DNA from: Desulfomonile sp.
Lineage (GTDB): Bacteria > Desulfobacterota > Desulfomonilia > Desulfomonilales > Desulfomonilaceae
NCBI GenBank assembly: GCA_020216785.1
Contig: JAIWNO010000149.1
Coordinates: forward strand, 1 to 10,000
Direction: 5' to 3'
DNA: 10,000 bases
Shown here: positions 5,612 to 10,000 of the stretch, in pieces
Numbering within the stretch: the stretch's first letter is position 1
Layout of the letters: each line of letters starts with the position of its first letter
Program-made: the position numbers and the translations under genes
The notes under the pieces: generated by a model
What the model was told of the DNA's origin: nothing
Seen by the model: only the letters and a program-made list of their open reading frames with translations
Databases searched by the model: none

Positions 5612-6811
5612 ATGCCGGAGAGCAGCCCTGCACGAGTCCTCATCGTCGATGACGAACCGACAGTACTCAAACTCGTTTGCCGTATGTTGGAGGTCGAGGG
5701 CTATCAGTGCTCCACAGCGAATTCTGGGGAAGAAGCCGTAGCCTTACTACAGAGCAGCGGCTTCGACGCGGTGATCACCGATATCATGATGCCCGGAATG
5801 TCGGGAATCGACCTCGCAAATGTGCTGAGGATCGCCTACCCGGACACCGCGGTCCTCATCGTCACCGCCCTCGCCGACGCGGATACCAAGCAGTTTGTGG
5901 ATCAGTTGGACGTGGACGGCCATTTGGTCAAGCCGTTTACGGGAGAAGCTCTTCGACGCAATTTGGCGCTCGCGTTGACCAAGCGCGGCAAAATCGAGAC
6001 TTCGCAAACGAAACCGGCTGACAAGTCGCCCGCGTCATCGGAACCGGAGTTTGGCTTTGACCCGATCGAATTTGCGGATTCCGTAAGAGCGGGTATGTCC
6101 GACGCGGAACTGATGGACAAGTATCGACTGACGGGCGGAGCGCTGCATCTATTTTTTGAGCAACTGGTTTCTTCAGGGCTGCTGAAACGCTCGGACCTCG
6201 ACTCCCGGGCTTCGCTGTCTGTGGGGACCGTCATGCTCGATGTGCCCCTGCCGCCCCCGCCTCCCACCGAGACGCGTAAGGAAAAGCCCGTCATCAACGC
6301 CCGAGATGCGGTGGAATGCGTCAGGTCGGGCATGGACGATGTCGGCATCATGAAACGGTACGGTATCTCGGCCCTCGGGCTCCGCAGCCTTTTCTTGAAA
6401 CTTGTCGACGCGGGCTTTCTGAGCGTTGAAGAAATGTACCGTTATTGCGCCCCGAAAGATCCACCCTCGTCATCACAGGCTCAGCGCACCGCGGCGAGTC
6501 GCTATTTGGCGGTTGCAGCGCCGATTTACGAAATTGAGCACCCTGAGGTGGAAGGATCGGTGCTGGAAGCTACGGAACGAGAGGTGCGCGTGGTCGGGAT
6601 TCAAGCGGAAGTTGGCGAAACCAATACCTTTGTGATCCCAGCGCAGCGGATCCTCCAGGCGGAGGAGATTCGATTCGAGGCGATCTGCGTGGCCAACGAC
6701 AATCCCGGCCCCGGCTCGGAGAAATTGTCCCGATTTCGCATAACAAGGATATCCAAGCGGTCGCAAAAGGGTCTCACGGAATTGGTTAACAGCCTGGCGC
6801 TGGCCGAATGA
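5612..6811 (+). CDS. Response regulator: receiver, tandem helical repeat, PilZ-like domain
   Basis: This is a 399-aa signalling protein. Residues 8-122 form a CheY-like receiver with all active-site residues: acidic pair D13-D14, phospho-acceptor D57 (ITDIMMPGM), T85 (IVTA) and K107 (VKPF). Two related segments follow: about 154-197 (FADSVRAGMSDAELMDKYRL) and about 233-276 (AVECVRSGMDDVGIMKRYGI), sharing a pattern like V-R-x-G-M-x-D-x-x-x-M-x-x-Y, then G-x-x-x-L-F-x-x-L-V-x-x-G. They are separated by a Pro-rich linker (PLPPPPPTE). The C-terminus (about 303-396: GIQAEVGETNTFVI, IRFEAICV, FRITRISKR) resembles PilZ but lacks clear RxxxR and D/NxSxxG motifs, so c-di-GMP binding is doubtful. There is no DNA-binding output domain that I recognise. 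ATG 5612 has GGAG 6 nt upstream. No histidine kinase gene is adjacent. Confidence 0.85.
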   Translation: MPESSPARVLIVDDEPTVLKLVCRMLEVEGYQCSTANSGEEAVALLQSSGFDAVITDIMMPGMSGIDLANVLRIAYPDTAVLIVTALADADTKQFVDQLDVDGHLVKPFTGEALRRNLALALTKRGKIETSQTKPADKSPASSEPEFGFDPIEFADSVRAGMSDAELMDKYRLTGGALHLFFEQLVSSGLLKRSDLDSRASLSVGTVMLDVPLPPPPPTETRKEKPVINARDAVECVRSGMDDVGIMKRYGISALGLRSLFLKLVDAGFLSVEEMYRYCAPKDPPSSSQAQRTAASRYLAVAAPIYEIEHPEVEGSVLEATEREVRVVGIQAEVGETNTFVIPAQRILQAEEIRFEAICVANDNPGPGSEKLSRFRITRISKRSQKGLTELVNSLALAE

Positions 6812-6861
6812 TTGCTGCTAAGGCTTCCTGAAGTCATCCAATTGCACGCGGGCGATTTTCA

Positions 6862-6889
6862 TTGACTTGAAGGCCTGCTCCGGTACACT
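6862..6889 (+). promoter_or_regulatory. Probable sigma70-type promoter for ileS-trpS
   Basis: TTGACT (6862-6867) and TACACT (6884-6889) are 16 bp apart, with 5/6 and 4/6 matches. They lie about 90 bp upstream of the ileS ATG. Transcription would begin near 6896 and probably covers trpS too, since only 35 bp separate the two genes. Confidence 0.5.
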
Positions 6890-6906
6890 GGAAGGTTTGT
6901 AGGCGC

Positions 6907-6946
6907 GGCGGCACGATTCCGGCGGAGAGACCGCCGCCGAGCCGCC
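6907..6946 (+). other. Two-tier GC hairpin in the ileS leader
   Basis: GGCGGC (6907-6912) pairs with GCCGCC (6941-6946), enclosing CGGCGG (6920-6925) and CCGCCG (6931-6936) around the loop AGAGA. It lies between the predicted transcription start and the ileS ribosome-binding site. No T-run follows, so it is not a terminator, and no T-box or other known aminoacyl-tRNA sensor is visible. Confidence 0.35.
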
Positions 6947-6977
6947 ATGGCCGATCTCTCAAGAGAGGAACAATCGT

Positions 6978-9773
6978 ATGGCTTCCAATGATTACAAGAA
7001 CACTCTGAACCTGCCCAATACTACGTTCCCCATGCGGGCCAACCTTCCCAAGCGTGAGCCCGAATTTCTTACCAGATGGGAGAAAATGCGGATTTACGAC
7101 CTGATTCGGCAGGCGAGCCGGGGCAGGCGAAAATATATTCTTCACGACGGCCCCCCATACGCCAACGGCCACATTCACCTGGGAACGGCCCTTAACAAGA
7201 TCCTGAAAGACATGATCGTGAAATCCAGATTCATGGCCGGCTACGACTCCGACTACGTCCCCGGCTGGGATTGCCACGGACTGCCCATCGAGCACAACGT
7301 CGACAAGGAGTTGGGTGACCGCAAGCTGACCATGAGTGCGGTTCAGGTGCGCCAGTATTGCCGCAAATATGCCGAGCGCTTCATCGATGTCCAGAGGGAT
7401 GAGTTTAAGCGCCTCGGGGTTTTCGGAGACTGGGAAGATCCGTACCTCACCATGAACTTCGCATATCAGGCTACCATCGTCCGGGAGTTGGGCAAGTTCT
7501 TCCAGAGCGGTGCGGTTTACCGCGGCAAGAAGCCCGTATACTGGTGCGCTTCATGTGTGACCGCATTGGCAGAGGCCGAGGTCGAGTACATGGATTCGCC
7601 CTCCCCCTCGATTTTTGTACGGTTCCCCGCGCGAGAAGGCTTCCCCGAACGCATACCGGAGGCTCGGGGCAAACGGGTGTACGTGATCATCTGGACAACG
7701 ACGCCCTGGACTATTCCCGCGAACCTCGCCATCGCGCTTCATCCTGAGGCTTCATACGCTGCCGTTGAGGTCGGAGACGAACTTTATATTCTCGCGGAGC
7801 GTCTCGTACCGATCAACATGGATGCGTTCGGCATCAGAGATTACCGCATCGTCGCCACGTATCCCGGCGCGGCTTTGGAAGGGCTTACTTGCACGCACCC
7901 GGTGTACGATCGCCCTTCCCGGCTGATTCTTGCTCCGTTCGTCACCCTGGACACCGGCACGGGATGCGTTCACATCGCGCCCGGCCACGGTCAGGAAGAC
8001 TATGAGGTCGGTCTGAAGTACGGTATCGACGTGTACGCCCCGCTCGACGACAGGGGCCGGTTCACAGACGACGTGGAGTTTTTCCGAGGAGAGTTCGCTT
8101 TTGACGCGAATCCGATGGTGATTAAAAAACTGAAAGAAGTCGGCGCATTGATGGCGTCCGAAACGATGGAGCACAGCTATCCCCATTGCTGGCGTTGCAA
8201 GCAACCGGTCCTGTATCGGGCAACCCACCAGTGGTTCATTTCCATGGAAAAGACCGGCCTGCGCCGCGACGCTCTCAAAGCGATCGATACGGTGCAATGG
8301 ATACCCAAGTGGGGCAGGGACCGTATCTATGGCATGATCGAGCATCGGCCCGACTGGTGTATTTCCCGACAGCGCATCTGGGGAGTGCCGATCACGGCCA
8401 TGCGGTGCGCGGACTGTGACGCGACCGTTGCGCCTCCGGAATTGTTCGAGAAAGCAGCGAGCCTTTTTGAGAAGCACGGCGCGGATGTCTGGTTCTCATC
8501 CGATGTGGCCGAACTCGCTCCGGAAGGCCTCACCTGCACAGAGTGCGGCAGCCGCAATATGGTCAAGGAGACGGACATCCTGGACGTTTGGTTCGACTCA
8601 GGGGTGAGCTGGGCCGCGGTGTGCGAACAACGCGACGAGCTGGTCTGGCCATGCCAACTGTACCTGGAAGGGAGTGACCAGCATCGGGGCTGGTTCCACA
8701 GCGCCCTGCTCACCTCGGTAGGCACGCGGCACCGAGCGCCATACGAGGGGGTGCTCACACATGGATTCGTGGTTGACGGCGAAGGCAAGAAGATGTCCAA
8801 GTCACTGGGCAATGTGATCCAGCCGCAGGAGATCATCGACAAATTCGGTGCGGACATCCTGAGATTATGGGTTTCCGCCGAAGACTACCGCGACGACATT
8901 CGCATTTCGCCCGAGATTCTCGATCGATTGTCCGAAGCGTACCGCCGAATTCGGAACACGTGCCGGTTCCTTCTGGGGAACCTTGCGGGCTTTGACCCCG
9001 CGGTTGATCTGGTTCCTGTGGGCACGCTCCGCGAGCTCGACCGCTTTGCGCTGGATCGTCTCAACCGCGTGATCGCCCGGGTGCGCCGCGCGTATGAGAA
9101 TTTCGATTTCCACGTGGTGTTCCACACCCTGTACAACTACTGCACTGTGGACTTGTCGTCCCTTTATCTGGATATACTCAAGGACCGGCTCTACTGCGAG
9201 CGGCCCGATGGAAGACTCCGCCGGTCGGCCCAGACGGCGCTCTACCACATCCTGTCTGCGCTGGTGCGGTTGATGGCGCCCATACTTGGGTTCACCGCAG
9301 AAGAGGTGTGGCTGGCCCTTACCAATGACGATAACTCGACGAGCGTTCATTTGCAGACGTTCCCCGAGCCCGTGGCGGGCGTGGAATTAGGCCCGGAAGA
9401 AATCGAGAAATGGGACGCGCTTCTTGCGGTTCGGCAGGCGGTTTCAAAGAGCCTTGAGGAGGCGCGGGCAAGCAAGCTCATTGGTTCCTCGCTTGAAGCC
9501 AAGGTTTCGATTTCCGTGCCGGAGGCGATCGCCGCTCACATCGCCGGCATGGAGGACCCGGAGGGGTTCTTCATCGTGTCACAGCTCCAGCTAAATGGCA
9601 CCGCGGAGGCCGGATTGCAGGACGCGGCCGTTGGCGTCGCGGTCCAAGTCCACCGTGCGGACGGGCAGAAGTGCCCGCGCTGCTGGAACTGGCGGAACGA
9701 TGTGGGATCGGTCCCGGATCATTCCGAAGTATGCGGTCGCTGCGCTCGGGTCCTCTCGGGTAAAGGTGATTAA
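6978..9773 (+). CDS. ileS: Isoleucyl-tRNA synthetase
   Basis: This large cytosolic class Ia synthetase charges tRNA-Ile and hydrolyses mischarged valine. The length of 931 aa is normal for the bacterial form. The HIGH region is GPPYANGHIHLGTALNKILK, with the signature reading HLGT at 67-70. The CP1 editing domain carries WTTTPWTIPANLA and a GTGCVHIAPGHGQEDYEVG segment. WCISRQRIWGVP, DVWFDSGVSW and GSDQHRGWFHS are the usual core motifs, and KMSKS is at 605-609. An anticodon-binding helical domain follows, then a C-terminal zinc finger with Cys 899, 902, 919 and 922 (CPRC, CGRC), typical of the bacterial (mupirocin-sensitive) type. ATG 6978 has AGAGAGG about 9 nt upstream. lspA, a frequent neighbour of ileS elsewhere, is absent; trpS follows instead. 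Confidence 0.97.
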   Translation: MASNDYKNTLNLPNTTFPMRANLPKREPEFLTRWEKMRIYDLIRQASRGRRKYILHDGPPYANGHIHLGTALNKILKDMIVKSRFMAGYDSDYVPGWDCHGLPIEHNVDKELGDRKLTMSAVQVRQYCRKYAERFIDVQRDEFKRLGVFGDWEDPYLTMNFAYQATIVRELGKFFQSGAVYRGKKPVYWCASCVTALAEAEVEYMDSPSPSIFVRFPAREGFPERIPEARGKRVYVIIWTTTPWTIPANLAIALHPEASYAAVEVGDELYILAERLVPINMDAFGIRDYRIVATYPGAALEGLTCTHPVYDRPSRLILAPFVTLDTGTGCVHIAPGHGQEDYEVGLKYGIDVYAPLDDRGRFTDDVEFFRGEFAFDANPMVIKKLKEVGALMASETMEHSYPHCWRCKQPVLYRATHQWFISMEKTGLRRDALKAIDTVQWIPKWGRDRIYGMIEHRPDWCISRQRIWGVPITAMRCADCDATVAPPELFEKAASLFEKHGADVWFSSDVAELAPEGLTCTECGSRNMVKETDILDVWFDSGVSWAAVCEQRDELVWPCQLYLEGSDQHRGWFHSALLTSVGTRHRAPYEGVLTHGFVVDGEGKKMSKSLGNVIQPQEIIDKFGADILRLWVSAEDYRDDIRISPEILDRLSEAYRRIRNTCRFLLGNLAGFDPAVDLVPVGTLRELDRFALDRLNRVIARVRRAYENFDFHVVFHTLYNYCTVDLSSLYLDILKDRLYCERPDGRLRRSAQTALYHILSALVRLMAPILGFTAEEVWLALTNDDNSTSVHLQTFPEPVAGVELGPEEIEKWDALLAVRQAVSKSLEEARASKLIGSSLEAKVSISVPEAIAAHIAGMEDPEGFFIVSQLQLNGTAEAGLQDAAVGVAVQVHRADGQKCPRCWNWRNDVGSVPDHSEVCGRCARVLSGKGD

Positions 9774-9812
9774 GGAGAACGAGTGACGGTAGTGAAAGGA
9801 GAACATCAGTGA
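9773..9812 (+). promoter_or_regulatory. Duplicated ribosome-binding/start module before trpS
   Basis: AGGAGAACGAGTGA (9773-9786) is nearly repeated as AGGAGAACATCAGTGA (9797-9812). Each copy has a strong Shine-Dalgarno and a GTG. The first GTG (9783) opens a 9-codon reading frame (VTVVKGEHQ) whose TGA at 9810-9812 overlaps the trpS start GTG at 9809. The second copy drives trpS. The first copy could be a coupling minicistron or a duplication remnant. Confidence 0.45.
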
Positions 9813-10000
9813 GAGTTCTTTCGGGCATTCAGCCCAGTGGGGCCCTCCATTTGGGCAACTACCTGGGAATGATGCGGCCGATGATTTCGTACATGGACAG
9901 GTCGGAATTGTTCGTGTTTATCGTGAACCTCCATGCGCTCACGTCGGTCAACGACGCGAAGAAGCTCGCCACCGGCACAATCGAAGCCGCCGCGGACTTT
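9809..10000 (+). CDS. trpS: Tryptophanyl-tRNA synthetase, N-terminal part (cut by window edge)
   Basis: This class Ic cytosolic synthetase charges tRNA-Trp. Sixty-four codons are present of a family usually about 330 aa long. The start (M)RVLSGIQPSGALHLGNYLG is the canonical TrpRS N-terminus: GIQPSG followed by the HIGH-type motif HLGN. FIVNLHALTSV matches the conserved strand and following loop (usually IVDLHALT). The GTG start has AAAGGAG about 7 nt upstream and gives exactly the family-typical N-terminus. An upstream GTG at 9783 is out of frame. The 35-bp spacing from ileS suggests co-transcription. Confidence 0.93.
   Translation, partial: MRVLSGIQPSGALHLGNYLGMMRPMISYMDRSELFVFIVNLHALTSVNDAKKLATGTIEAAADF

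Noticed and set aside
7752..8477. 241-aa open frame on the minus strand within ileS
   Set aside because: Antisense shadow of the conserved IleRS reading frame in GC-rich DNA, with no protein-like features.

Overview
The window (GC-rich, all genes on the + strand except the first) looks like ordinary chromosome from a bacterium of the Desulfobacterota (former Deltaproteobacteria), perhaps near the Syntrophobacterales. That placement is an inference from the style of the unknown proteins, the PilZ-like response regulator and an apparent selenoprotein. No single marker proves it. There are no tRNA or rRNA genes, CRISPR arrays, IS elements or phage genes.

Layout: (1) 1-515, minus strand: N-terminal part of phosphoserine aminotransferase (serC), cut by the window edge. 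(2) 771-1627: a divergent, translationally coupled pair, a 119-aa single-pass membrane protein and a 166-aa exported protein, both of unknown function. (3) 1667-2422: tlyA, an S4-domain FtsJ-like rRNA 2'-O-methyltransferase. (4) 2423-2743: a 321-bp gap with a promoter candidate and a hairpin. (5) 2744-3988: tyrS. (6) 4163-4729: a secreted, Gly/Tyr- and Pro/Gln-rich protein whose frame holds one in-frame TGA just after the signal peptide. The TGA is followed by a cysteine codon and by a hairpin that fits the published bacterial SECIS rules; this is the most interesting item. (7) about 4956-5402: a small protein with a C-terminal Myb/SANT-like DNA-binding motif. (8) 5612-6811: a response regulator with a receiver domain, two copies of an about 44-residue repeat and a degenerate PilZ-like C-terminal domain, behind a good sigma70-type promoter. 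(9) 6978-9773: ileS. (10) 9809-end: start of trpS, 35 bp after ileS, behind a duplicated ribosome-binding/start module.

Functionally the window is mostly translation housekeeping (three aminoacyl-tRNA synthetases of class I and an rRNA methyltransferase) plus serine biosynthesis. Between tyrS and ileS sits a roughly 2.7-kb block of three less conserved genes: exported putative selenoprotein, Myb-like protein, PilZ-type response regulator. Each of these appears to be a separate transcription unit, and nothing in the sequence proves that they work together. No search or folding program was available. Hairpins and promoters were found by eye and are offered as candidates.
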